DNA from: Candidatus Sumerlaeota bacterium
Lineage (GTDB): Bacteria; Sumerlaeota; Sumerlaeia; Sumerlaeales; Sumerlaeaceae
Direction: 5' to 3'
DNA length: 64,000 nt
Assembly: GCA_012513815.1 (NCBI GenBank)
Contig: JAAZBM010000001.1
Coordinates: 1-64,000 of the forward strand
Under the pieces are notes generated by a model. That model was not told where the DNA came from, did no database searches, and worked only from the letters and a program-made list of their open reading frames with translations. A program made the position numbers and the translations under genes. Positions 17,183 through 26,221 of the stretch are shown here, in pieces (the stretch's first letter is position 1; each line of letters opens with the position of its first letter).

Positions 17183-18886
17183 TTATGGCTCGTCCGTGAT
17201 GATGTCCAGTTTCCAATTGCCTTCGTCAATGTTGACTTGTATCTCGCGCAAAATCCGGTTCGAGAGCACTGTCGCGACTGCGCCTTCGCCGGACAATACG
17301 ATGTTGGCTCCGGCCTCGCTGAGTGCCTGTTCGTTACCCATGAATGTCGTGTAGGCGAAGACTTTAATGCGCGGATTGAGTGACCGTGTCGCCTTGACGA
17401 TGTCGCTTGTCGGCGCGGTGGTCGCGGCAATAACGATGGCTTTGGCAGTGTCAATGCCCGCCGTCGTGAGCACGTCGGTGCGTGTGGCGTCGCCATGTAT
17501 GGCATAGAGTCCGTGCACCTTCATCTCCTTGATTTTCTTCACGGTGTCGATATTCATTTCAAGCACAGTGACATGTGCGTCGTTTGCCAACAGCATGGGT
17601 GCGATGGTACGCCCCACGTGGCCATAGCCGACAAGAATAACGCAGTTTTTGCGGTTGCCCATCTCCTTGATTGTCTCCGTCGAGAGCTTCGTCGTCTTGC
17701 CGCTTCCGCCGTGGCGCGACAGATAAACGAGCAACGGGTTGATGGATTTGTAGAGCACCGGATTGAGCATAATCGAAATAATGGCGGTAGCGATGATTGC
17801 GCTGTTGAGCTCCTCGGGCAGCACACCGAGCGCCATGCCGAGCGTCCCGAGCATGAACGTGAATTCGCCGACTTGCGCCAACGCGACGCCGATAGAAATC
17901 GCCATCTTGAGCGGACGTCTGAACATCAATACCACGAGAACCGCAATCGCCGGTTTGACCAGCAAAACAATCGCAATGGTAACCAGTATCAAATGCCAGT
18001 TGACGAGTAGCGACATCGGATTGAACAGCATGCCGACCGACACGAAGAACAACACCGCGAAGGTGTCGCGGATGGGGAGCGCCTCGGATGCCGCGCGAAC
18101 GCCGAAGTTGGACTGGCCAACCACAAGCCCTGCAAGGAAGGCACCAAGCGCCATCGATACGTCGAAAAAGTGCGCTGCGCCAACCGCAATACCTATCGCG
18201 AGTACCAAAACCGCCAACGTGAACAGGTCGCGTGTCCCGGTGCGGGCGACATAGGTCAGTAGGGCGGGCAGCACCTTTTGGCCGATGACCAACACTAACA
18301 ACGACAGCAACACAAGCTTTACCACTGTCGCGCTCAGAATCCAAATGATGTTGCTCCCCGAGGTCTGATTGCCGAAGACCGCCGGCATCAAAACCAGAAT
18401 GACAATAGTGAACAAGTCCTCGACCACAAGCCACCCGACGGCGCAATGTCCCGTCGGCGTGTGCAGGGCTTTGTTGTCGGACAAAACGCGCAAAAGGACA
18501 ACCGTGCTCGCGACCGAAATCGCGATGCCGAATAGTATGCCGTTCGTCAACGAATAGCCCATCAGCCACAACGCCAGCGTCCCCGCGCAGATTGAACCAG
18601 AAATCTGCAGAATCGCGCCGGGAACCGCAATGTTGCGCACCGCGAGCAAGTCTTTGAGATGGAACTGCAACCCCAACCCAAACATCAACAGAATCACGCC
18701 AATCTCGGCTAGCTGCGACGCCAAATCGGGATTGGCGACAAAACCCGGCGAATACGGGCCAACAATAATGCCTGCTAACAAATAACCCACAATCGGCGAG
18801 AACCGCAACTTCTGGGTAATCAGCCCCAGTACCAATGCAATCCCGAGACTGACAATAATCGTCACAATCAAATCAACATTATGCAA
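17183..18886 (-). CDS. Kef/YbaL-type cation:proton antiporter (CPA2) with TrkA-N domain
   Basis: This is a 567-residue protein. Residues 1-390 are membrane-embedded with CPA2 signatures (SPIVGYLLAGIIVGP, GVILLMFGLGLQF, VASTVVLLRVLSD, VGWLVVEDLFTI). Residues 415-560 form a Rossmann RCK/TrkA-N domain with the NAD-binding loop VILVGYGHVGRTIAP and IHGDATRTDVL. The length fits E. coli YbaL/KefC relatives without the TrkA-C extension. It probably exchanges K+ or Na+ for H+ under nucleotide control. The start is a TTG with a distant GGAGC, so the first residues are uncertain. It converges with the CDF gene, with 24 bp between stops. Confidence 0.9.
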   Translation of the reverse strand: MHNVDLIVTIIVSLGIALVLGLITQKLRFSPIVGYLLAGIIVGPYSPGFVANPDLASQLAEIGVILLMFGLGLQFHLKDLLAVRNIAVPGAILQISGSICAGTLALWLMGYSLTNGILFGIAISVASTVVLLRVLSDNKALHTPTGHCAVGWLVVEDLFTIVILVLMPAVFGNQTSGSNIIWILSATVVKLVLLSLLVLVIGQKVLPALLTYVARTGTRDLFTLAVLVLAIGIAVGAAHFFDVSMALGAFLAGLVVGQSNFGVRAASEALPIRDTFAVLFFVSVGMLFNPMSLLVNWHLILVTIAIVLLVKPAIAVLVVLMFRRPLKMAISIGVALAQVGEFTFMLGTLGMALGVLPEELNSAIIATAIISIMLNPVLYKSINPLLVYLSRHGGSGKTTKLSTETIKEMGNRKNCVILVGYGHVGRTIAPMLLANDAHVTVLEMNIDTVKKIKEMKVHGLYAIHGDATRTDVLTTAGIDTAKAIVIAATTAPTSDIVKATRSLNPRIKVFAYTTFMGNEQALSEAGANIVLSGEGAVATVLSNRILREIQVNIDEGNWKLDIITDEP

Positions 18887-18996
18887 AAAAACGAACAGCT
18901 CCGTTCCATATAATAAACTAGTTAAAAATACATTTCACATAAAGAAATGCAACGACAAAAGTGTAAATTGCAAGCGCTGTCACAGAGAAAACAAAA

Positions 18997-19072
18997 TGGA
19001 GCGGGAAACGGGGTTCGAACCCGCGACCCTCAGCTTGGGAAGCTGATGCTCTACCAACTGAGCTATTCCCGC
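18997..19072 (-). tRNA. tRNA-Gly (anticodon CCC)
   Basis: The minus strand reads GCGGGAA (acceptor), TAGCTCAGTTGGTAGAGCA (D arm), then the anticodon stem TCAGC/GCTGA with loop TTCCCAA. The T arm is CGGGTTCGAACCCCG, then TTCCCGC, discriminator T and an encoded CCA. All stems pair. Length is 76 nt. Confidence 0.97.
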
Positions 19073-19165
19073 TCTGTGTTTTTTTGGTAATGTTCTTTTA
19101 CATTGACGCCGCCGAATTGTTCGCTTTCGTCGGGGTCGAAAATCGGTCTCACCCGCTCGCATGTG

Positions 19166-20164
19166 TTACAAATCGACGGTTTGTCCGATGCCTTTTTCTT
19201 TCGCGCGCAGATAGACGCGTTTCGCGGTGACAAGATCGAGCGCTGCCGTGCCAACGGTTTCGAAAACGGAAATCTCCGATTCGCTCTCGCGCCCAGTCAC
19301 GCGTCCCTCGATTAGTTCGCCGAGTTCGCCGGTGACGTTGTCGCGCGTGATGGCGCCACTGGCAAACGGAATCAGGAAGTCACCGCTTTCGTTGAGCGCG
19401 CCGTCGCGTGTGTCCACAAAAATCTTCGTTGCCCGCCGCAGCACCGTCTCGTCAATCTCTTGCATTTGTGGGGTATAGGCTCCCACTGCGTTGACATGCG
19501 CACCGTCCTTGAGCAGTTCGCCGCGGAAAACCGGATGGCGCGATGTCGTGACGGTGGTCACGATGTCCGCCTCGCGCACGGCATCGTCCGGCGATGTCGC
19601 GGCGTGAATGACAGCGCTAAATCCGGTCAGTTGTTTTTGCATCTTCTCGGCAAACGCTTCGGCGCGTTCTTGCGCCACATCGAAGACTCTGACGATTTCC
19701 AATTTTGGGCGCGCGGTGAGCATCGCTTCGAGTTGCGTCTCAGCCTGTCCGCCTGTCCCGAAGATTGCGCCGACGCGTGCGTTGTTGTTCGCGAGCAGTC
19801 GTGTTGCCGTTCCGCTGACGGCGCCCGTGCGCAGTCGCGTGAGACATGTGCCATCCAACAGCGCGCAAGTTTCGCCCGTCATCTCGTCAAGGAGCACCAT
19901 TGTTGCCGGCACGGAGTTGCGCCCTTTGGCGATGTTGTTCGGATAGACGGACACAATCTTGACGCCGAGCGCACCGCTCTTGGCGCAGTAGCCCTGCATA
20001 TACAGCGATTGTCCACTGCCCTCGGGTACGTCGATATTGGTGCGAAGCGGAATCACGCATTTACCGGTAGAGTACTCGGCAAGGGCATCCGCGGCCGCGT
20101 CGATTGCCTCGCTCATGGTGAACACCGAACGAATATCTTTCTCGTTCAACAACAAAATTTTCAT
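19166..20164 (-). CDS. Ornithine cyclodeaminase / mu-crystallin family dehydrogenase
   Basis: This 332-residue protein shows the family hallmarks: the N-terminal substrate domain with PLRTNIDVPEGSGQSLYMQG and GVKIVSVYP, DGTCLTRLRTGAVSGTATRLL, then the NAD(P)-binding loop IFGTGGQAETQLEAM and VNAVGAYTPQMQEID. The family includes ornithine cyclodeaminase, alanine dehydrogenase, ketimine reductases and the SbnB type, so the substrate is open. It starts ATG right at the stop of the upstream TauE gene (TAATG), showing translational coupling and suggesting a role linked to the permease cargo. Confidence 0.88.
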   Translation of the reverse strand: MKILLLNEKDIRSVFTMSEAIDAAADALAEYSTGKCVIPLRTNIDVPEGSGQSLYMQGYCAKSGALGVKIVSVYPNNIAKGRNSVPATMVLLDEMTGETCALLDGTCLTRLRTGAVSGTATRLLANNNARVGAIFGTGGQAETQLEAMLTARPKLEIVRVFDVAQERAEAFAEKMQKQLTGFSAVIHAATSPDDAVREADIVTTVTTSRHPVFRGELLKDGAHVNAVGAYTPQMQEIDETVLRRATKIFVDTRDGALNESGDFLIPFASGAITRDNVTGELGELIEGRVTGRESESEISVFETVGTAALDLVTAKRVYLRAKEKGIGQTVDL

Positions 20165-21129
20165 TACTTCATCCTCGACTTTTCGAATTCATCACGCAAC
20201 GCGGCGCGTTCTTCAGGACTGAATCGCATGGCGGCTGTTGCCATTCCAATATCGCGGCGCTTGCTGCTCTGGCGCGTCTCGATGTACAGTCCCAGTGCCG
20301 CATAAAAGAGACTTACAACAACAAGCCACTGTAAAATCGAAACATCTAAATTTATCACCATGTGCGTCGCAATCCAAACGCCAATCACCCCAAAGGTCGA
20401 CGCCATCAGCGTCACTTTGCGCGAGTAGCGGTCGTGTTGGATGAACTTACTGCCGCTGACGGGAACGGCAAACGCGCTCGAACCCATCATGATGGGGAAC
20501 GCCGCAATCGGGTTCATCCCCATGGCGTACACCGTCGCCATCGTCAGTGTGTACGAGCCGATGCCGATGTTAATCAGCGCCCCATAGAGTAGCGACAGCG
20601 CGCCGAGCAACCACAGCTTCCAACCATCGATTGACATGGCGTCGCCGCCCGATGGCAGTATGCCAACTTTGCCCGCAAGAATGACCAACGCGGCGATGGT
20701 CAGACTGAACACAAGCAGGCGCTTGACGATCCACGGATTCAGGCGCACAACCAGACGCGCTCCAAGGTACGCGCCGATGATTTGCGTAAAGATGCAGACG
20801 AATAATGTGCGGATGTCGACTTGAATGTCGTGCAGATAAATCAGCGCCATCGCACAAACGGGAATCACGCATTGCGTGTTGAGTGTACCGGGCATCTTGA
20901 CGACCGGCACCCATTTGGCTTTGGTGTAGATGACCATGCTGATGGCAAAATCGCTGATGCCGAAACTCGAAAGGAAAAACACAACGCCCGTCGACAAACC
21001 CTGTAACAATGCGGAGCCGGGCTCTTTCATGAAGGTGGAACGATTGCGCCAGAGGTCGCGAACAAAGAAAAACAGGAACACAAGATTGAACAGCAAAATC
21101 ATTACGATGATAAACTGTAATACGCTCAC
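20164..21129 (-). CDS. TauE/SafE-family sulfite/anion exporter
   Basis: This is a 321-residue membrane protein with eight or nine predicted helices. It has the duplicated TauE pattern: GLSTGVVFFLSSFGISDFAI in the first half, and AYLGARLVVRLNPWIVKRL and GALINIGIGSYTLTMATVYA with GMNPIAAFPIMMGSSAFAVP in the second. The family exports sulfite, sulfoacetate or other small organic anions. It starts GTG at 21129 with GGGAG 11 nt upstream. It is coupled by stop/start overlap to the ornithine-cyclodeaminase-like gene, so the pair may handle one metabolite. Confidence 0.85.
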   Translation of the reverse strand: MSVLQFIIVMILLFNLVFLFFFVRDLWRNRSTFMKEPGSALLQGLSTGVVFFLSSFGISDFAISMVIYTKAKWVPVVKMPGTLNTQCVIPVCAMALIYLHDIQVDIRTLFVCIFTQIIGAYLGARLVVRLNPWIVKRLLVFSLTIAALVILAGKVGILPSGGDAMSIDGWKLWLLGALSLLYGALINIGIGSYTLTMATVYAMGMNPIAAFPIMMGSSAFAVPVSGSKFIQHDRYSRKVTLMASTFGVIGVWIATHMVINLDVSILQWLVVVSLFYAALGLYIETRQSSKRRDIGMATAAMRFSPEERAALRDEFEKSRMK

Positions 21130-21309
21130 GCCCGGCGCGCTCCCGTTTCTTATAAGTTCAAATTTCTGCGCACATCACGCGCACGAAATAATATACAGCC
21201 GCACCGATGACAAAAGCACGCAAAAAGCACACGTCACATCGAACGAATATCGCCTCGATTTGCTATATAAGTAAATGAGAAAAATGACGCGAGAAAGGCA
21301 ACAGTTTTG

Positions 21310-22668
21310 ATGACCAATATTTTGTTTTACAGCACGAATGATCCCATGCGCAAAAATGCCGGAATTGATTTTGCGGACGCACTTATGAAGGGGCTTGCTC
21401 CGGACAAGGGGCTGTATCTGATGGACCCGGCCGTGCTGCCTCATATCCCCGCCGACGCGATTGCGGAATTCGGCTCGCTGCCCTATGACGAGATTGCCTA
21501 TCGCGTGCTTTTGCCTTTTGTCGAGGGTCGCGTGGAGAAATCCGCGTTTCGCGCGATTTGCGCCGATGCTTACAATTATCCCGTCCCCCTCGAAAACTAC
21601 GCTCCCGGCCATTCGATTCTTCGTCTCGACTGCGGCCCGACGGCCTCCTTCAAAGATTTCGCGGCGCGTATGATGGGGCGTCTCATTCGCTATTTCCTCG
21701 CCGAGCAAGGTCGCGAGATGGTCATCCTCACGGCGACATCCGGTGACACGGGCGGCGCGGTGGCGTCTGCCTTCCACGGACTTGACAACGTCAAAGTCGT
21801 TGTGCTTTATCCCATCGCCGAAGTCAGCGCCCGCCAGCGCAAGCAGATGACGACCCTCGGCAAAAATGTTTTCGCTGTTGGTGTCGATGGCAAATTCGAC
21901 GACTGTCAGGCGCTTGTCAAGCAGGCGTTTGTTGACCCCGAGTTGTCGTACCTGCCACTGTCGAGTGCCAACTCCATCAACGTTGGCCGTCTGTTGCCGC
22001 AATCCGTTTACTACTTCTACGCCGTTTCCCGTGCCAACCGCAACGGTAAACCCCTTGCCATTTGTGTTCCGAGCGGAAACTTTGGCAACCTGATGGGCGG
22101 TTTACTTGCCAAACACATGGGGCTGTCCGTGGACAAGTTTGTTGTCGCGGTCAACGAGAACGACGAGTTCCCCATCTATCTGCGCACCAACACCTACACG
22201 CCGATTTCGCCGTCGCGCGCTTGTCTGAGCAACGCCATGAACGTCGGACACCCGAGCAACCTCGCGCGTTTGGTGACGCTCTACGGCGGCATCATGGACG
22301 AGAAGGGCAATGTGTCGCGTGAACCTGATCGCGCAAAAATCGCAAACGACCTGATGAGTATCGAAGTGACGGACGCGCAAACACGCGACGCTATCAAGCA
22401 GGCGTATGACGATTATAAGGTGGTCATCGAACCCCACGGCGCGGTCGGATGGCAGGCGCTCAATCTGCTCAAGACGCGCGATGACTACGACACCATTATG
22501 CTCGAAACGGCGCATCCTGCCAAGTTCCCCGAGACAATCATCGAAACCATCGGCGTCAATCCCCCGTTGCCTGACTCTATGGCTCAGCAGGCGGACGCCG
22601 CCGAGACGTCGCATCCATGCAATGGCGACTACGCGGATTTCAAGGCTCTGTTGCGCCGGTTAGTCTAG
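21310..22668 (+). CDS. thrC: Threonine synthase
   Basis: This 452-residue PLP enzyme converts O-phosphohomoserine to threonine. It has YSTND near the start, the PLP-lysine motif GPTASFKDFAARMMGR, TATSGDTGGAVASAF (phosphate-binding), SSANSINVGRLLPQ, and PSGNFGNLMGGLLA. This is the long bacterial form without an N-terminal regulatory domain. ATG 21310 is preferred; a TTG one codon earlier is possible because AAAGG would then lie 8 nt upstream. No thrA or thrB is nearby. The GLUG gene follows after 43 bp. Confidence 0.95.
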   Translation: MTNILFYSTNDPMRKNAGIDFADALMKGLAPDKGLYLMDPAVLPHIPADAIAEFGSLPYDEIAYRVLLPFVEGRVEKSAFRAICADAYNYPVPLENYAPGHSILRLDCGPTASFKDFAARMMGRLIRYFLAEQGREMVILTATSGDTGGAVASAFHGLDNVKVVVLYPIAEVSARQRKQMTTLGKNVFAVGVDGKFDDCQALVKQAFVDPELSYLPLSSANSINVGRLLPQSVYYFYAVSRANRNGKPLAICVPSGNFGNLMGGLLAKHMGLSVDKFVVAVNENDEFPIYLRTNTYTPISPSRACLSNAMNVGHPSNLARLVTLYGGIMDEKGNVSREPDRAKIANDLMSIEVTDAQTRDAIKQAYDDYKVVIEPHGAVGWQALNLLKTRDDYDTIMLETAHPAKFPETIIETIGVNPPLPDSMAQQADAAETSHPCNGDYADFKALLRRLV

Positions 22669-22711
22669 GGAAATCATCATTACACTCACCACACATCGAA
22701 AGGATTTTTGC

Positions 22712-23914
22712 ATGCTCAATAGCGCGAAAACAAAACTTGCCATTTTCTGTTTGGCACTGGTCTGCGCCGACACAGTCGCTCGAGCGCAGGTTGCCGTCGC
22801 CCCCGAAGGTAAAGGCACCGCGGATGACCCGTGCCGCATCACCTCGATGAATAATCTTGTGTGGCTGAGCGATGAGGTCAAGAAGAAGAACCCGACGGAG
22901 GGGAAATTTTACAAACTGATGAATGACATTGATGCCTCCGCAACCGCGAAGTGGAATGGCGGCACAGGCTTTACGCCCATCGGCTACTACAAAAGCCCCG
23001 AGGACACGGTGTCCTTCTGCGGCAACTTCGAGGGCAACGGCAAGACCATCAAAGGTCTGACCATCAATCGTCCCGAACAAGATTTCGTTGGGCTGTTCGG
23101 GTTGACCGGCGGTGACACAAGCCGCGTTGCCAACTTGACCATTGACGGCGGGCTGTTTGTCGCACGGAATTTCTCCGGATGTCTGGTGGGCGAAACCAAC
23201 GGTGGGAGCATCGAGAATTGCGTGGCAACGGCGTCCATCAAAGGCTATGGCAAGGAAATCGGCGGCCTGATTGGCTGTAACCATGGCGGCTGTGTCGTGA
23301 CGAGTTGTTCCGCGACCGGCGCCGTGAGCGGCAATGATGTTGTCGGCGGGCTTGTGGGGCAGAACATCGGGAACTCCCTCGTCACACGCGCCAACGCCTC
23401 GGGAACGATTCACGCCACCGAGGATTGCGCCGGTGGTCTTGTCGGTGACAACGCCGCGCGCGTCAGCCGGAGTAGCGCCTCGGGCAGTGTCACGGGCTTC
23501 ACGTATGTCGGCGGTCTTGTCGGCTACAATCGCCGCGGCAGCAACATCGAAAATAGCTTTGCCACGGGCAACGCCAAAGGCATCAAGCTCATCGAGACTA
23601 TGGTCGGCGGACTTGTCGGCGAAAACTTCGGGACGGTGCGCCAATGCTACGCCACGGGCAAGGTGATTGGCACCTTCCACTTTGGCGGACTGGTCGGCTA
23701 CAACACCGCCAATGTCGGTGGCCTCATCGCGGACAGCTATTGGAACAAAGATACAACAGGTTGCGCGACCTCCGCGGATTCGCCAAAGACTTGCGGCAAA
23801 ACAACAGACGAGATGTCACGCAAAGCGACTTTTGCGGGATGGGATTTCGACAAGATTTGGAGCCTTGCCGAGGGTGATGAGGGCACAACAGTTGCTGCCC
23901 CCCAACTCCGCTGA
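22712..23914 (+). CDS. Secreted GLUG-repeat protein
   Basis: This 400-residue protein has signal peptide MLNSAKTKLAIFCLALVCAD, cleaved near ARAQ. After a start module with NPTEGKFYKLMNDIDA and GFTPIGYY come at least seven GLUG units (VGGLVGQN, AGGLVGDN, VGGLVGYN, VGGLVGEN, FGGLVGYN and variants), which fold as a right-handed beta-helix. A closing module carries DSYWNKDTTGCATSA and TFAGWDFDKIW. The same opening and closing modules occur in the giant protein at 37078. These proteins are exported; binding or adhesive roles are presumed. A Shine-Dalgarno AAAGGA is present, and the gene may be co-transcribed with thrC. Confidence 0.85.
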   Translation: MLNSAKTKLAIFCLALVCADTVARAQVAVAPEGKGTADDPCRITSMNNLVWLSDEVKKKNPTEGKFYKLMNDIDASATAKWNGGTGFTPIGYYKSPEDTVSFCGNFEGNGKTIKGLTINRPEQDFVGLFGLTGGDTSRVANLTIDGGLFVARNFSGCLVGETNGGSIENCVATASIKGYGKEIGGLIGCNHGGCVVTSCSATGAVSGNDVVGGLVGQNIGNSLVTRANASGTIHATEDCAGGLVGDNAARVSRSSASGSVTGFTYVGGLVGYNRRGSNIENSFATGNAKGIKLIETMVGGLVGENFGTVRQCYATGKVIGTFHFGGLVGYNTANVGGLIADSYWNKDTTGCATSADSPKTCGKTTDEMSRKATFAGWDFDKIWSLAEGDEGTTVAAPQLR

Positions 23915-23921
23915 ATCTCCG

Positions 23922-24530
23922 CTATTTCCAGCCGTTAAAATAAGGCAGCGATGCTGCGACCTGCGCGATTTCTTTTTGCGCCGAACGCAATTGCGCCGTC
24001 GTGTTCCAGTTTCCTTCGAGCAGCGCCGCGCGCGGTTCTGCCGGAATCGAAACCTTCCACGATTTACCGTCACCACTGACAGTTTGCTTGTCGATGTCAA
24101 CCGTAAACACCGTCGCGGGTTTGCTCTCCGCCAGTGATTGCATCTCCTGCAAATCCGCTTCGCTTGCGGTCACGCACGGAATGCCCAGCGCGCAGCAATT
24201 GCCAAAGAAAATCTCCGCAAAGCTCTCGGCGACCACAGCGCGGATGCCCTTGTTCCAGTGGGCGATTGCCTGTGGCGCGTGTTCGCGGCTCGACCCGCAA
24301 CCGAAGTTGCGATTGCCAATCAAAATCTGAGCGTCGGCAAACTTCTTGTCGTCAAAGGGATGCGTGCCCTTATGCGATTTGCGGTCATCCGCGAAAGCGT
24401 ATTTGCCCAGACCGTCAAAGGTCACACAACGCATAAACCGCGCCGGAATAATTCTGTCCGTATCGATGTCGTTTCCACGCACCGGCACTGCCTGCGCGCT
24501 GATACTCACTCGCTTCAACTCATTGCTCAT
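23922..24530 (-). CDS. leuD: 3-isopropylmalate dehydratase small subunit
   Basis: This is a 202-residue subunit. ATG 24530 is chosen because GAGG lies 9 nt upstream, and a second ATG 6 nt earlier is also possible. Family motifs are GNDIDTDRIIPARF, GNRNFGCGSSREHAPQA, ESFAEIFFGNCCALGIPCV. It swivels against LeuC and provides substrate specificity in the isomerisation of 2- to 3-isopropylmalate in leucine synthesis. It lies 29 bp downstream of leuC and is convergent with the GLUG gene. Confidence 0.93.
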   Translation of the reverse strand: MSNELKRVSISAQAVPVRGNDIDTDRIIPARFMRCVTFDGLGKYAFADDRKSHKGTHPFDDKKFADAQILIGNRNFGCGSSREHAPQAIAHWNKGIRAVVAESFAEIFFGNCCALGIPCVTASEADLQEMQSLAESKPATVFTVDIDKQTVSGDGKSWKVSIPAEPRAALLEGNWNTTAQLRSAQKEIAQVAASLPYFNGWK

Positions 24531-24559
24531 AGTCATGATCCTCACACTCGCTTCTTCGC

Positions 24560-26023
24560 TTAATTTCGTTCGCCGCACAAATTGCAATCAAAACAACTAC
24601 AAGCCGTGCGCATGTTGAAGTACTGGCGCGCGTCAACCACGCAACCCGCACACGCCGCTGCCGCCGCCATCACGGGGCTCATCAAAATCGTCCGACCTGT
24701 GGGCGACCCCTGACGTCCCTTGAAGTTGCGGTTGCTTGTGCTCGCACAAATCTGGCGTCCCTCCAACTTGTCCGCGTTCATTGCCAGACACATACTGCAT
24801 CCCGCTTCGCGAACTTCAAATCCGGCTTTACGGAAAATATCCGCGTAACCGAGCGTCGCGATTTGTCGGGCAATTTCCATCGAGCCTGGCACAATCAGCG
24901 CCTTGACGCCCTCGGCAACCTTCAGGAAAGGACGATTGCGAAGCATCTTCGCCACAGCCGCAAAATCACTAAGGCGGCCATTGGTGCATGAACCGATGAA
25001 CACGACGTCAATCTTTGTGCCGCGGATAAACTCACCCGCCTTGACGCCCATGTACTCATAGGCCTCGTTGACGGACGCTTGCTCGTTCGCGGGGAAATCG
25101 TTCACGGACGGAATCGCCTCATTGATACCAATCGTCATCGCCGGTGTAATGCCCCATGTCACCATCGGGACCATCTCCGTCGCGTCAAACACAACTTCGT
25201 CGTCATACTTGGCATCGGCGTCACTGCGCACACTCTGCCAATACTCGACGGCCTTGTCCCATGCGGCGCCCTTCGGGGCATACTCGCGACCCTTGAGATA
25301 CTCGTAAGTCGTCTCGTCCGGCAGCATATAACCCACGCGCGCGCCACCTTCGATTGCCATGTTGCAAACCGTCATGCGCTCGTCCATGCTCATGTCATCA
25401 AAGGTCGAACCGGCAAACTCATACGCATAACCAACACCGCCATTGACGCCCAGTTTGCGGATGATGTGCAGAATCACGTCCTTGGCAAAAACGCCGCGCG
25501 GCAACATGCCGTTACACACAACCCGGCGAACCTTCAGCTTGCTGACGGCCAGTGTCTGTGTCGCCAGAACGTCGCCCACCTGACTTGTGCCAATGCCAAA
25601 CGCGATTGCGCCAAACGCGCCATGCGTTGCCGTATGCGAATCGCCCGCGACAACCGTCATCCCGGGCTGCACCAAACCCTCCTCGGGGCCAACGATGTGA
25701 ATCACGCCTTGGTCTTTGGTGTCGGGGCCAAAAAAGCGAATTCCGAAATCACGCGAGTTCTTCTCGATATGTTGCATCATCTCTTCGGCGTTCGCATCGG
25801 CGTATGGACGACTGCGGTCATCTGTCGGAATGATATGGTCAACAACGGCGAAGTTCCGTTCGGGATATGCGACCTTCAACCCAAGGTCACGCAGCATCCC
25901 AAAAGCCTGCGGTGAGGTCACTTCGTGAATCAGCTGAACTCCAATTAACAGTTGATACTGACCCGAAGGAAGACGACGCACTGTGTGGCGTTCAAATACT
26001 TTTTCGTATAAAGTTTTGCCCAT
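24560..26023 (-). CDS. leuC: 3-isopropylmalate dehydratase large subunit
   Basis: This is a 487-residue aconitase-superfamily protein starting [15 protein letters not shown]. The [4Fe-4S] ligands lie in FIGSCTNGR and in [27 protein letters not shown] is the substrate-binding signature. The Cys-rich extreme C-terminus ([13 protein letters not shown]) exceeds the usual family end and is odd. The homologous homoaconitase activity cannot be excluded, but pairing with a LeuD of this length favours leucine synthesis. Neither leuA nor leuB is in the window. A palindrome overlaps the predicted transcription start. Confidence 0.93.
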   Translation of the reverse strand: MGKTLYEKVFERHTVRRLPSGQYQLLIGVQLIHEVTSPQAFGMLRDLGLKVAYPERNFAVVDHIIPTDDRSRPYADANAEEMMQHIEKNSRDFGIRFFGPDTKDQGVIHIVGPEEGLVQPGMTVVAGDSHTATHGAFGAIAFGIGTSQVGDVLATQTLAVSKLKVRRVVCNGMLPRGVFAKDVILHIIRKLGVNGGVGYAYEFAGSTFDDMSMDERMTVCNMAIEGGARVGYMLPDETTYEYLKGREYAPKGAAWDKAVEYWQSVRSDADAKYDDEVVFDATEMVPMVTWGITPAMTIGINEAIPSVNDFPANEQASVNEAYEYMGVKAGEFIRGTKIDVVFIGSCTNGRLSDFAAVAKMLRNRPFLKVAEGVKALIVPGSMEIARQIATLGYADIFRKAGFEVREAGCSMCLAMNADKLEGRQICASTSNRNFKGRQGSPTGRTILMSPVMAAAAACAGCVVDARQYFNMRTACSCFDCNLCGERN

Positions 26024-26052
26024 AATCAATAACGACTCTTTTCCTAAATTCT

Positions 26053-26071
26053 GTCTAGCTAGACTATTATA
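26053..26071 (-). promoter_or_regulatory. leuC -10 box and palindromic operator candidate
   Basis: On the minus strand TATAAT (26071-26066) is followed at once by the perfect 12-bp palindrome GTCTAGCTAGAC (26064-26053), which would straddle the start of transcription. No good -35 at 17 bp is visible, which fits an activated or repressed promoter. Confidence 0.45.
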
Positions 26072-26221
26072 ATACACCCGGGGGCGGCTTTATCATGCAA
26101 CCAATCTCCGCTGACAAAAGAAGCCATTCGCAGCGCACGCAAAACAGTTTTTCGCTTTTTCTGTATCTTGTTTCAGAGGGGACACTTGCCAGTCGTGTGT
26201 ATCCCGGAAGGAGCGATTGCC

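Noticed and set aside
24560-26023. Aconitase or homoaconitase instead of LeuC
   Set aside because: The separate small subunit of LeuD length directly downstream favours isopropylmalate isomerase, although lysine-pathway homoaconitase cannot be formally excluded.
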